Shown piece after piece: positions 22,271 to 28,978 of a DNA stretch of 28,978 nt (position 1 is its first letter; each line of letters opens with the position of its first letter). The position numbers and the translations under genes were made by a program. This DNA comes from Pseudomonadota bacterium. Lineage in GTDB: Bacteria > Pseudomonadota > Alphaproteobacteria > Caulobacterales > Caulobacteraceae. The notes under the pieces were generated by a model. It did not search any database. It saw nothing but the letters and a program-made list of their open reading frames with translations, and had not been told where the DNA came from. The stretch spans positions 1 to 28,978 of the forward strand of contig JAFAEC010000129.1 in the NCBI GenBank assembly GCA_023424215.1, given 5' to 3'.

Positions 22271-23426
22271 GCCGGTCCCCGACCCCGGCGCCGACGTCGC
22301 CCTCTACGTCCACTGGCCGTACTGCAGCCGCATCTGCCCCTACTGCGACTTCAACGTCGTGCGCGACCGGGGGCGCGTGGACGAACAGGCGCGGCTGGCG
22401 GAGGCCATCCTCGGGGATCTGGAGGCCCAGGCGGCCCTGACGGGGTCGCGACGGCTGGCCTCGATCTTCTTCGGCGGCGGCACGCCGTCGCTGATGGACC
22501 CGGCCGCCGTGGCGTCTGTCATCGACCGCGCCCGCGCCCTGTTCCCGGCCGCGGGCGACATCGAGATCAGTCTCGAGGCCAACCCCACCGACGCCGAGGC
22601 CGGCCGCTTCGCCGCCCTCGCCGCCGCCGGCGTGAACCGCCTGTCGATGGGCGTGCAGGCGCTGGATGACGCCGCCCTGGCCATGCTGGGCCGCAACCAC
22701 TCCGCCGCCGAGGCCCGCCGCGCCGTGGCCGTCGCCGCCTGCGCCTTCCCACGGCTGTCGATCGACCTGATCTACGCCCGCCCCGGCCAGACGGCGGCCG
22801 CCTGGACAGCCGAACTGAAAGAGGCGCTCGACCTCGGCTTCGAACACGTCTCGCCCTACCAGTTGACCATCGAGCCCGAGACCGCCTTCGGCCGCGCCTT
22901 CCGCCGCGGGACCCTCGTTCCGCCCGTCGAGGACCTCGCCGCCGCCCTCTACGAAACCACCCAGACGGTTCTGGAAGCCGCCGGCTTCGAGGCCTACGAG
23001 GTCTCCAACCACGCCCGCGATGTCGCCGCCCGCTCGGCCCACAACCTCCACGTCTGGCGCGGCGGCGACTATCTCGGCGTCGGTCCCGGCGCCCACGGGC
23101 GCCTGACCCTCGACGGGACGCGAACCGCCACCGTCGCCTGCCGGGGCATCGCCGACTACGTCGCCGGCGTCGCGGCCGGGACGCCGTGGAGCGAGCGAAC
23201 GGTCCTGTCGCCGGCCGAGGCCGCCGAGGAGCGGGTGCTGCTCGGCCTGCGCACGGTCGAGGGGGCGGCGCTGGCCGATCTGGAGACGCTGGGCCGTCGC
23301 CCCGATCAGTCGCCGCTGGCGGACATTCTGGCCGACGACTTCCTCGCCCGCGTCAGCGACCGTGTGGCCGCCACGAGCCGGGGCCGGCCGGTGCTGGACG
23401 GTGTGCTGAGGGCGCTGCTGGCGTAG
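22263..23426 (+). CDS. hemW: HemW, radical SAM heme chaperone
   Basis: This 387-residue radical SAM protein has the cluster motif C21-X3-C25-X2-C28 (YCSRICPYCDF) with the Phe after the third cysteine. It also shows the GGGTPSLM glycine motif, the ANPTDAE and GVNRLSMGVQ segments, and a C-terminal HemN-like region. HemW binds heme and delivers it to respiratory enzymes; it is not the oxygen-independent coproporphyrinogen oxidase for which it is often mistaken. The heme-binding HNxxYW motif reads H260-N-L-H-V264-W, so the tyrosine is replaced by valine. The start is TTG at 22263, overlapping the rdgB stop by 8 bases; no better ATG or GTG lies before the first strand. Confidence 0.92.
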   Translation: MTEPVPDPGADVALYVHWPYCSRICPYCDFNVVRDRGRVDEQARLAEAILGDLEAQAALTGSRRLASIFFGGGTPSLMDPAAVASVIDRARALFPAAGDIEISLEANPTDAEAGRFAALAAAGVNRLSMGVQALDDAALAMLGRNHSAAEARRAVAVAACAFPRLSIDLIYARPGQTAAAWTAELKEALDLGFEHVSPYQLTIEPETAFGRAFRRGTLVPPVEDLAAALYETTQTVLEAAGFEAYEVSNHARDVAARSAHNLHVWRGGDYLGVGPGAHGRLTLDGTRTATVACRGIADYVAGVAAGTPWSERTVLSPAEAAEERVLLGLRTVEGAALADLETLGRRPDQSPLADILADDFLARVSDRVAATSRGRPVLDGVLRALLA

Positions 23427-23452
23427 GAAGCGGTGAGCGGAGGGAGGCCCGT

Positions 23453-24121
23453 ATGGACGAGCAGAAGCGCACGAGGGTCGTATGGCTTTGGCTCGGACGG
23501 GCCGGAGCGACACTCCTGATCGTCGTTGGCCTTCACGTTATCAGCACTGTCGTCGACGTCGCTCCGTACCTGGGGACGCCTCAGATCGACTATCCCGCCT
23601 TCGATACCGACCTTCCGTTCTGGCCGCAGTTCCTGTTTGGCTATGGCGGGCTGGGGCTGGCCGGTGCGTTCGTTGCAGCCCTGGCCCTTTACCGACTTTC
23701 GGCGACCATTTCCCTGCCGAAACTGGGCGTCATCATTTGCGGCGCGGTCACGGCGGGCCGGCTCGGTTGGGATGCGTCCCTTTATCCCCTGCCATGGAGC
23801 GCCGCAGAAACCCTCTGGAGAGTGAGGCATGCCGCCGTGAACGGGCTGGCGTCAGCCGCGGTCGTGGTGATCTGCTACGGGGTCGTACGGCTGCTGCTGG
23901 ATCGAACTCCGCGCAGCCCGCCATGGTTCAGGTTCCTCACCTGGTCGGGGTCGACCGCGAGCCTCTTCCTCGCGACCGCCACCATCCTCGAGCTGGCGGG
24001 CGGTCTGCTCGGGCCGGGATGGCTCGAGGGAGCCCTCCTGATCTCGGCCGTGACGGCGCCGCTCATCGGCATCCTCGCGGCTACTGCACCTGTTCCTGTC
24101 GGGGCCGCTGCAAGGGGTTGA
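23453..24121 (+). CDS. Six-helix integral membrane protein of unknown function
   Basis: This 222-residue protein has about six transmembrane helices: ATLLIVVGLHVISTVV, FGYGGLGLAGAFVAALALY, LGVIICGAVTAGRLGW, the ASAAVVVICYGVVRLLL region, STASLFLATATILELAGGLL and LLISAVTAPLIGILAA. GGAGGGAGG five bases upstream gives a strong, certain start at 23453. I recognise no family. It sits alone between hemW and rsmI, and its codon use looks a little less GC-biased than the flanks. It may be a lineage-specific insertion into the housekeeping block. Confidence 0.75.
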   Translation: MDEQKRTRVVWLWLGRAGATLLIVVGLHVISTVVDVAPYLGTPQIDYPAFDTDLPFWPQFLFGYGGLGLAGAFVAALALYRLSATISLPKLGVIICGAVTAGRLGWDASLYPLPWSAAETLWRVRHAAVNGLASAAVVVICYGVVRLLLDRTPRSPPWFRFLTWSGSTASLFLATATILELAGGLLGPGWLEGALLISAVTAPLIGILAATAPVPVGAAARG

Positions 24122-24153
24122 GCCCGTTACCCGCCGCTGGCACGGTCCGCCCG

Positions 24154-25026
24154 ATGTCCGAGCCCGCCGCCTTCCCGCCGACCCAGCCGCCGCCGCGTCC
24201 GGTTGAGCCGGGGCTGTATCTGGTGGCGACGCCGATCGGAAACCTGCGCGACATGACCCTGCGGGCGCTCGACGTGCTGGCCGCGGCCGATCTGGTCCTG
24301 GCCGAGGACACGCGGGTCACGGCCAAACTGCTGGCGGCCTACGGACTGAAGGCGAAGCTGGAGCGCTGCGACGACCACGCGTCCGCCCGCGCGGCCGAAC
24401 TGGCCGTCGAACGGCTGAAGGACGGGGCGGTGGTCGCCCTCGTCTCCGACGCCGGCACGCCCATGGTCTCCGATCCCGGCTTCGTGGTCGCCCGCGCCGC
24501 CATCGCCGAGGGGCTGCCGGTCCACCCCGTCCCCGGCGCCTCCAGCCTGCTGGCCGCCCTGTGCATCGCCGGCCTGCCCGCCGACCGGGTGCTGTTCGCC
24601 GGCTTTCTGCCGCCGAAGTCCGGGGCCCGCCGCACGGCGCTGGAGGAGCTGCGCCCGGGCCGCCAGACGCTGGTCTTCTTCGAGAGCGGGCCCCGGCTGG
24701 CCGACAGCCTCGCCGACATGGCCGCCGTGCTGGGGCCGCGTCCGGCGGCGGTCGCCCGCGAGCTGACCAAGCTCTACGAGGAATGCGTGCGCGGGACCCT
24801 GCCCGAACTCGTGACCGACCCGCGCTGCCAGTCGCCGAAGGGCGAGATCGTCGTGGTGGTTGGGCCGGGCGAGGCCGAGGTCGCCTCCGAGGCCGACGCC
24901 GACGCGGCGCTGTCGGAAGCCCTGACCCGCCTGCCGCCGGGCGAGGCGGCGGCGGAGGTGTCGAAGGCCCTGAACCTGCCCCGCAAGCCGCTGTACCGCC
25001 GGGCCCTGGAGCTGCAGGGCCGATGA
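24154..25026 (+). CDS. rsmI: 16S rRNA C1402 2'-O-methyltransferase
   Basis: This 290-residue tetrapyrrole-methylase-fold protein has the RsmI motifs LYLVATPIGNLRDMTLRAL, LAEDTRVTAKLLAAYG, ALVSDAGTPMVSDPG and HPVPGASSLLAAL. It methylates the ribose of C1402 in the decoding centre of 16S rRNA using S-adenosylmethionine. The ATG at 24154 has no clear ribosome binding site and is 32 bases after the membrane-protein stop. Its own stop overlaps the start of the YraN-like gene (ATGA), the usual arrangement for rsmI-yraN. The N-terminal 18 residues are proline-rich and not conserved. Confidence 0.95.
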   Translation: MSEPAAFPPTQPPPRPVEPGLYLVATPIGNLRDMTLRALDVLAAADLVLAEDTRVTAKLLAAYGLKAKLERCDDHASARAAELAVERLKDGAVVALVSDAGTPMVSDPGFVVARAAIAEGLPVHPVPGASSLLAALCIAGLPADRVLFAGFLPPKSGARRTALEELRPGRQTLVFFESGPRLADSLADMAAVLGPRPAAVARELTKLYEECVRGTLPELVTDPRCQSPKGEIVVVVGPGEAEVASEADADAALSEALTRLPPGEAAAEVSKALNLPRKPLYRRALELQGR

Positions 25027-25457
25027 GCCCCGCCCGGCCCGCGCCGCGCCTGAGGCCGGTCCGGGTCGTGCGCGCGCGCCGTCCGTGGCGGGTGGCGCTG
25101 GGAGCCCTGTCGCACCGGCTGGGCCACCGCTCCGAGTGGCTGGCCGCCGCCTTCCTGATGCTGCGCGGCTATCAGATCCTCGGCTTCCGGCTGAAGACCC
25201 GCGCCGGCGAGATCGACATCCTCGCGCGCCGAGGCCGGACGCTGGCGGTGGTCGAGGTCAAGCGTCGCCCGACCCTCGCCCTGGCCCTGACCGCGCTGAA
25301 GCCCGCCCAGCACGAACGCCTGCTGTCCGCCGGCCGGTCGGTGCTGCGCCAGCGGCCCGCGCTGGCGGGCCACAGATTGAGAATCGATATTGTGGCGCTG
25401 GCCCCCGGACGATTTCCGCGTCATCGTCGGGGCGTGACCGGTCCGGAGCGGACATGA
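25023..25457 (+). CDS. YraN (UPF0102) family nuclease-fold protein
   Basis: This 144-residue protein has the UPF0102 core RGYQILGFRLKTRAGEIDIL followed by TLAVVEVKRR, the E-x-D...E-x-K arrangement of PD-(D/E)XK endonuclease folds. An HRLRIDIVAL strand lies near the end. The biochemical role of YraN is unsettled; resemblance to Holliday-junction resolvases has been proposed. The basic N-terminal 25 residues (RPVRVVRARRPWRVAL) are an extension relative to the typical 115-125-residue family. Both ends are ATGA-type overlaps, with rsmI upstream and the SirB1-like gene downstream. Confidence 0.9.
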   Translation: MSPARPAPRLRPVRVVRARRPWRVALGALSHRLGHRSEWLAAAFLMLRGYQILGFRLKTRAGEIDILARRGRTLAVVEVKRRPTLALALTALKPAQHERLLSAGRSVLRQRPALAGHRLRIDIVALAPGRFPRHRRGVTGPERT

Positions 25458-26269
25458 CGCGCGAAGACGCAGAGACGGTGCTGACCGAGGCGGGACAGGC
25501 CGAGGACGCCGCCTTTCCGCTGCTGGAGGCGGCGATCGCCTGCGCCATTCACGACTATCCCTTCCGGGATCCGGAGCCCGTGCGGGTGCTGGCCCGCAAC
25601 GCCGGGGAGCGGCTGGCGGAGCGCATCGACAGCGAGGGCCCCGAAGAGGCCCTGGCCGAGACCATGGCCGCCGACCTCCGGCTGAACGGCGACTTGCTGA
25701 ACTACGACCACCCCGGCAACACCGACGTCATCGACGTGGCCGAGCGGCGGCGCGGCCTGTCGGCGGCGCTGTCGATCTTCTACCTCGACGCCGCGCGGCG
25801 GGCGGGGGTGAAGGCCCGGGGCGTCGACTTTCCCGGCCACTTCCTGCTCCGTGTCGAGACCCCCGAAGGCCCGGTGGCGCTGGACCCCTTCAGCCAGGGC
25901 CGGCTGGTGCTGCCGTCGGAACTCACCCGCCGCGCGCTGCGGGCCGGCCTGACACCGCACGTGGCCGACCGGCTGGACGTGCTGATGGCGCCGGTCAGCG
26001 ACCGGCAGGCGCTGATCCGGCTGCAGAACGTGCTGTTCACCCGCGCCCTTCGCGCCGGGGACTACGAGGGGGCCGAACGATCCGCCCTGCGCCGGGCCCT
26101 GCTTGACCCCGAGGATCACCGCCCGTGGCTGGACGTCGCCTCGGCCCGCGAGAAGCAGGGGGCGCTGGCCGGGGCGCTGGAGGCGCTGTCGCGCGCCCGC
26201 ACCCTCGACGATCCGGGCGAGACCCAGCGCCGGCTGTCGGTGGATCGGGTCAGGCTGCAGCTAAACTGA
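25454..26269 (+). CDS. SirB1-like transglutaminase-fold/TPR protein
   Basis: This 271-residue protein has the SirB1 signature in residues about 75-150. It reads NYDHPGNTDVIDVAERRRGL, then AALSIFYLDAARRAGVKARG and VDFPGHFLLRV, and corresponds to a transglutaminase-like fold. A C-terminal region (about 190-265) of two to three TPR-like helical hairpins follows. SirB1-type proteins are widespread and their activity is not established. GGAG precedes the ATG, which overlaps the stop of the YraN gene. gshB begins 58 bases later, so the whole rsmI-YraN-SirB1-gshB series is probably one transcript. Confidence 0.85.
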   Translation: MTREDAETVLTEAGQAEDAAFPLLEAAIACAIHDYPFRDPEPVRVLARNAGERLAERIDSEGPEEALAETMAADLRLNGDLLNYDHPGNTDVIDVAERRRGLSAALSIFYLDAARRAGVKARGVDFPGHFLLRVETPEGPVALDPFSQGRLVLPSELTRRALRAGLTPHVADRLDVLMAPVSDRQALIRLQNVLFTRALRAGDYEGAERSALRRALLDPEDHRPWLDVASAREKQGALAGALEALSRARTLDDPGETQRRLSVDRVRLQLN

Positions 26270-26327
26270 CCTTGCGCCAGCCCGCCGCGGCGCCCATTAG
26301 CCAAGCTTCGCCGCCGGAAGGACCGCC

Positions 26328-27272
26328 ATGCTCAGAGTCGCCATCCAGATGGACCCCATCGAGGGCGTCGACATCGAGTCGGACACCACCTGGCTGCAGG
26401 CGATGGAGGCCCAGAACCGCGGCTACCCGGTCTGGGTGTACGACTTCCGCACCCTGGCGCTGGAGGACGGCCGCCTGTTCTGCCGCGCCCGCCCGGTGAC
26501 CCTGCGCCAGCGGCGGGGCGACCATGTCTCGTTTGGCGACTGGGAAAAGCTGGACCTGGGCGCGGACGTCGACGTGATCCTGATGCGCCAGGACCCGCCC
26601 TTCGACATGGCCTATGTCACCGCCACCTACCTGCTGGAGACGGTGCACCCGCGGACGCTGGTGGTGAACGATCCGGCCGAGGTGCGGTCGGCGCCCGAAA
26701 AGCTGCTGGCAACCCGCTTCCCCGGCCTGCAGCCGCCGACCCTGATCAGCGCCGACCCCGTGGCCCTCGACGACTTCCACCGCCGCCACGGCGACGTGGT
26801 GCTGAAGCCCCTGCACGGCGCCGCGGGCTCGGGCGTGGTGCGGCTCAAGGCGGAAGACCCCAACCTCGGCGCCCTCGTCGAGATCCACGCCGCCGCCAGC
26901 CGTGACCCGCTGGTCATCCAGAAGTTCGTGCCCGCGGTGTCGAAGGGCGACAAGCGCATCATCCTCATCGACGGCGAGCCGGTCGGCGCCATCAACCGCA
27001 TTCCGGCGGCCGGCGCGGTCCGCTCCAACCTGCGCGTCGGCGGCGTCGCCGCGCCCGTGGAGCTGACCGCCCGCGACCTGGAGATCTGCGCCGCCATCGG
27101 CCCGACGCTGAGGGAACGCGGCCTGATCTTCGTCGGCATCGACGTGATCGGCGACTACCTGACCGAGATCAACGTCACCTCGCCGACCGGCGCCCAGCAA
27201 CTGAAGCGCTTCACCGGCGTCGACGCCGCGGCCCTGATGTGGGACGTGATCGAGAAGAAGCGGTCCGCCTGA
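26328..27272 (+). CDS. gshB: Glutathione synthetase
   Basis: This 314-residue ATP-grasp enzyme has a full-length prokaryotic GshB layout. The N-terminal domain begins LRVAIQMDPIEGVDIESDTT, the RQDPPFDMAYVTATYLLE segment follows, and the ATP-binding strand is DVVLKPLHGAAGSGVVRL. The metal site lies in FVGIDVIGDYLTEINVTSPTG. It joins gamma-glutamylcysteine to glycine using ATP in the cytoplasm. GGAAGGACC provides the ribosome binding site. Its place after rsmI and YraN is the common alphaproteobacterial and gammaproteobacterial order. Confidence 0.96.
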   Translation: MLRVAIQMDPIEGVDIESDTTWLQAMEAQNRGYPVWVYDFRTLALEDGRLFCRARPVTLRQRRGDHVSFGDWEKLDLGADVDVILMRQDPPFDMAYVTATYLLETVHPRTLVVNDPAEVRSAPEKLLATRFPGLQPPTLISADPVALDDFHRRHGDVVLKPLHGAAGSGVVRLKAEDPNLGALVEIHAAASRDPLVIQKFVPAVSKGDKRIILIDGEPVGAINRIPAAGAVRSNLRVGGVAAPVELTARDLEICAAIGPTLRERGLIFVGIDVIGDYLTEINVTSPTGAQQLKRFTGVDAAALMWDVIEKKRSA

Positions 27273-27307
27273 TCCGCCTCGCTCCTCCCCACCGGAAGCT
27301 CCACCGC

Positions 27308-27988
27308 ATGAACCAACCCCTCGCCGCCGCCGTCGCCCTCCTCGCCCTGATCGCCGGGAGCGCCGCCGCGCAGGAGGCGGAGCCGCGCCGGCCCTCGCTG
27401 GAGACGCTGGAGCGGATCATCGAGACGCGGGAGCCCGAGATCCGCGTCGCGGTCCCGGAGCAGGGACGGATCACCGCCCGCCGGATCGACATCGTCGACG
27501 AGGACGGGACGATCCGCATGACCCTGGCGGCCGAGACGCCGGCCCCGATCATCGACGGCATCCAGTATCGCCGCGCCTTCGACGTGTCGGGGGTGATCCT
27601 CTACGACGAGAACGGCAGCGAGCGCGGCGGCTTCGGCGTCGCCGACGTCGACGGCGGCATGGCGGTGCTGGCGCTGGACCATCCGGCCATGGACGCCATC
27701 GGCTGGCGGGTGTCTCCGGACGGGGCGGTGAGCTTCACCGTGAACGCCGCCCCGCCGCTGGTCCGGGAGCCCGGCCTCGGCGACCGGCTGGTCCCCGGCG
27801 TGGCGACCTCGACCCGCATCCGGCTGTCGGTGGCCGCCGACGGCACGCCGGCCGTGGCCCTGGCGGACGCCGGGGACCGCCCGCGGGTGCGCATGACCGT
27901 GACCGAGGAAGGCTACGGGGCGATCGAATTCCTTAACGCCGCCGGCGAGGTCGTCCACGTGCTCGCCCCGGAGCGCGATCTCCGCTGA
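27308..27988 (+). CDS. Secreted protein of unknown function
   Basis: This 226-residue protein has a signal peptide (AAAVALLALIAGSAAAQEAE, cleavage after AAA). The mature domain is built of repeated beta-strand units: RRIDIVDEDGTIRMTLA, then SGVILYDENGSERGGFGVAD, then RPRVRMTVTEEGYGAIEFLN. The VDEDGxIRM and YDENGxERGG motifs recur in a widespread family of uncharacterised bacterial proteins, where each segment reads like a short hairpin. No catalytic residues are evident. The gene is 35 bases after gshB and may be its last cotranscribed neighbour; a hairpin and a weak TTGCCA promoter lie between it and comM. Confidence 0.75.
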   Translation: MNQPLAAAVALLALIAGSAAAQEAEPRRPSLETLERIIETREPEIRVAVPEQGRITARRIDIVDEDGTIRMTLAAETPAPIIDGIQYRRAFDVSGVILYDENGSERGGFGVADVDGGMAVLALDHPAMDAIGWRVSPDGAVSFTVNAAPPLVREPGLGDRLVPGVATSTRIRLSVAADGTPAVALADAGDRPRVRMTVTEEGYGAIEFLNAAGEVVHVLAPERDLR

Positions 27989-28053
27989 CATAACGCGGGT
28001 TGCCAATCGCTCTGGTTCGTGTTTTGTTCCCGTCCGGATGACGGGAGGGAGCC

Positions 28054-28695
28054 ATGCACGCCAGCGTGGTGACGGTCGCGTTCGAGGGCGTGGACGCCCG
28101 GCGGGTGGACGTGCAGGTCCAGCAGCTGTCGGCGGACCAGCCGTCCTTCACCATCGTCGGCCTGGCCGACAAGGCGGTGGCCGAGAGCCGCGAGCGGGTG
28201 CGCGGCGCCTTCGCCGGCATCGGCCTGGCCCTGCCGTCGATGCGCATCATCGCCAATCTGGCGCCGGCGGACCTGCCCAAGGAGGGCAGCCACTTCGACC
28301 TGCCCATCGCCCTCGCCCTGCTGGCCTCCATGGGGGTGATCCCGCCGGACGTCCTGTCCGGCTGGGCGGCGGTGGGCGAGCTGGGGCTCGACGGCCAGAT
28401 CGCCCCGGTCGGCGGAACCCTGCCGGCGGCGGTGGCGGCCGATGGCATGGGGCTGGGCCTGATCTGTCCGGAAGCCAACGGACCGGAGGCGGCCTGGGCC
28501 GGCGACGCCCCGGTGCTGGCCCCGCGCTCGCTGATCGGCCTGGTCAACCACTTCAAGGGGACCACCGTCCTGCGCCGGCCCGAGCCGGGGGCGCTGCGCT
28601 CCGGCGACCGGGTTCCCGACCTGCGCGAGGTCAAGGGCCAGGAGAGCGCCAAGCGGGCGCTGGAGATCGCCGCCGCGGGCGGCCACAACCTGCTC
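28054..28695 (+). pseudogene. comM: comM (YifB Mg-chelatase-like), 5' part interrupted by an integrated element
   Basis: GGAGGGAG lies just before the ATG at 28054. Residues 1-214 form the N-terminal ChlI-type domain of ComM: FTIVGLADKAVAESRERVR, MRIIANLAPADLPKEGSHFD and LREVKGQESAKRALEIAAAG. Homology stops after GGHNLL, where the Walker A sequence (about GPPGSGKS) must follow. Downstream the frame reads unrelated residues to a stop at 28915-28917. ComM is a branch-migration helicase that promotes chromosomal integration of transformed DNA. Without its ATPase domain the product is inactive. The 3' part presumably lies at the far end of the element. Confidence 0.92.
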
Positions 28696-28730
28696 GAACC
28701 ATGGTCGATTGTCATGGTCCGGGCATGGTC
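28696..28730. other. Element-host junction (att-like) with three CATGGTC repeats
   Basis: Host-like comM sequence ends at about 28695. The next bases hold three direct copies of CATGGTC starting at 28700, 28713 and 28724 (spacing 13 and 11 bases, about one helical turn). The first copy lies in the perfect palindrome ACCATGGT (28698-28705). The recombinase frame starts within the third copy. The exact crossover bases cannot be fixed without the other junction. Confidence 0.6.
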
Positions 28731-28978
28731 TCCCAGACGATCCAGCCAACGATTCCTGCGACCGTCTACGTTCGTTGGTCGTCAGAAGCCCAGACAGGGC
28801 GGGACAGCCTGCGGCGGCAGCTCGAGGCAGCCCAGCGGTATGCGGACGAACATCGTCTCCTCATCGTCGAAACCATCATCGACGAGGCAGTCTCCGCATT
28901 CTCTGGCCACCATCTAACCAAGGGTCGGCTGGGAGGGTTCATACGTCGTGTCGAAGATCGTGCTGTCGCGGTGCCGCA
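28725..28978 (+). CDS. Serine recombinase (probable large serine integrase), N-terminal part
   Basis: The frame is open from the ATG at 28725 to the window end (84 residues), and another in-frame ATG lies at 28701. The peptide has the resolvase N-terminal pattern: YVRWSSEAQ with catalytic S19 in the Y-x-R-x-S-x3-Q motif, DSLRRQLEAA with conserved arginines, a short helix AQRYADEHRL, DEAVSAFSG, then GRLGGFIRRVE. These proteins cut and rejoin DNA through a phosphoserine link. Lying about 30 bases from the comM break and reading away from it is the usual layout for an integrase beside its attachment site. Base composition is visibly less GC-rich than the host genes. Size class, zinc-ribbon and coiled-coil regions are outside the window. 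No ribosome binding site is evident. Confidence 0.88.
   Translation, partial: MVSQTIQPTIPATVYVRWSSEAQTGRDSLRRQLEAAQRYADEHRLLIVETIIDEAVSAFSGHHLTKGRLGGFIRRVEDRAVAVP

Noticed and set aside
22263..23426. HemN oxygen-independent coproporphyrinogen oxidase
   Set aside because: Length, the adjacent rdgB and the HN-x-x-x-W motif fit HemW; HemN is longer with an extended N-terminus.
28054..28917. A 287-residue ComM-like protein as an intact gene
   Set aside because: The last 73 residues have no ComM character, the Walker A and B and sensor regions are missing, and another frame from 28725 codes for a serine recombinase.
1..28978. CRISPR arrays, tRNA or rRNA genes
   Set aside because: No regularly spaced repeats and no cloverleaf or rRNA-like segments were seen on either strand; a dedicated RNA search was not possible.

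Overview
The window is a GC-rich (about 70 % by eye) bacterial chromosome segment with the protein repertoire and gene order of an alphaproteobacterium, most likely Caulobacteraceae (Brevundimonas/Caulobacter type). The indications are the tsaE-amgK-murU-addB run, the rdgB-hemW...rsmI-YraN-SirB1-gshB run, a phasin, an AsmA protein and an S9 peptidase. The taxon is an inference from gene content; no rRNA or tRNA gene is present. No gene-free stretch exceeds about 300 bases; the longest is 21458-21670 (213 bases).

Layout. Bases 1-25 are a Tn5/Nextera adapter remnant, not genome. From 26 to 3300 a leftward operon carries an acyltransferase, tsaE, amgK, murU and the start of addB, joined by overlapping start/stop codons. 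Diverging rightward is a secreted S9 peptidase (3425-5527) with a clear intrinsic terminator; a small secreted protein (5596-5931) runs toward it. An AsmA-like protein, a lipoprotein-like alpha/beta hydrolase and AMP nucleosidase follow on the plus strand (6112-10574). From 10652 to 15222 the minus strand carries a phasin/creatininase pair and an EmrA-EmrB-TetR efflux operon whose three genes overlap by 3-4 bases; a TGGAC...GTCCA operator candidate lies in front of emrA. A GNAT-nitrilase fusion protein and endonuclease III follow (15388-17773). Next come divergent ATP-grasp and PfkB-type kinase genes separated by an AT-rich inverted repeat.

From 19762 to 21457 a leftward cluster holds two tiny hydrophobic ORFs (38 and 39 aa), a DUF2975 four-helix membrane protein, its usual small Cro/CI-type HTH partner and an Smr-domain protein. 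The first tiny ORF is well supported and the second less so. A 17-bp perfect palindrome and an FNR/FixK-like box lie between this cluster and the divergent rdgB. The plus strand from 21671 to 27988 is a housekeeping block: nucleotide-pool sanitation (rdgB), HemW, an extra six-helix membrane protein, RsmI, a YraN nuclease-fold protein, a SirB1-like protein, glutathione synthetase and a secreted protein of unknown role.

The most notable locus is the right end. comM (28054 onward) is intact only up to GGHNLL, directly before where the Walker A loop should begin. About 30 bases later, in another frame, starts the N-terminal resolvase domain of a serine recombinase (28725 to the window end). This looks like one end of an island or prophage integrated into comM by its own serine integrase. 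The cargo lies outside the window, so no defence or other new system can be described from what is visible.
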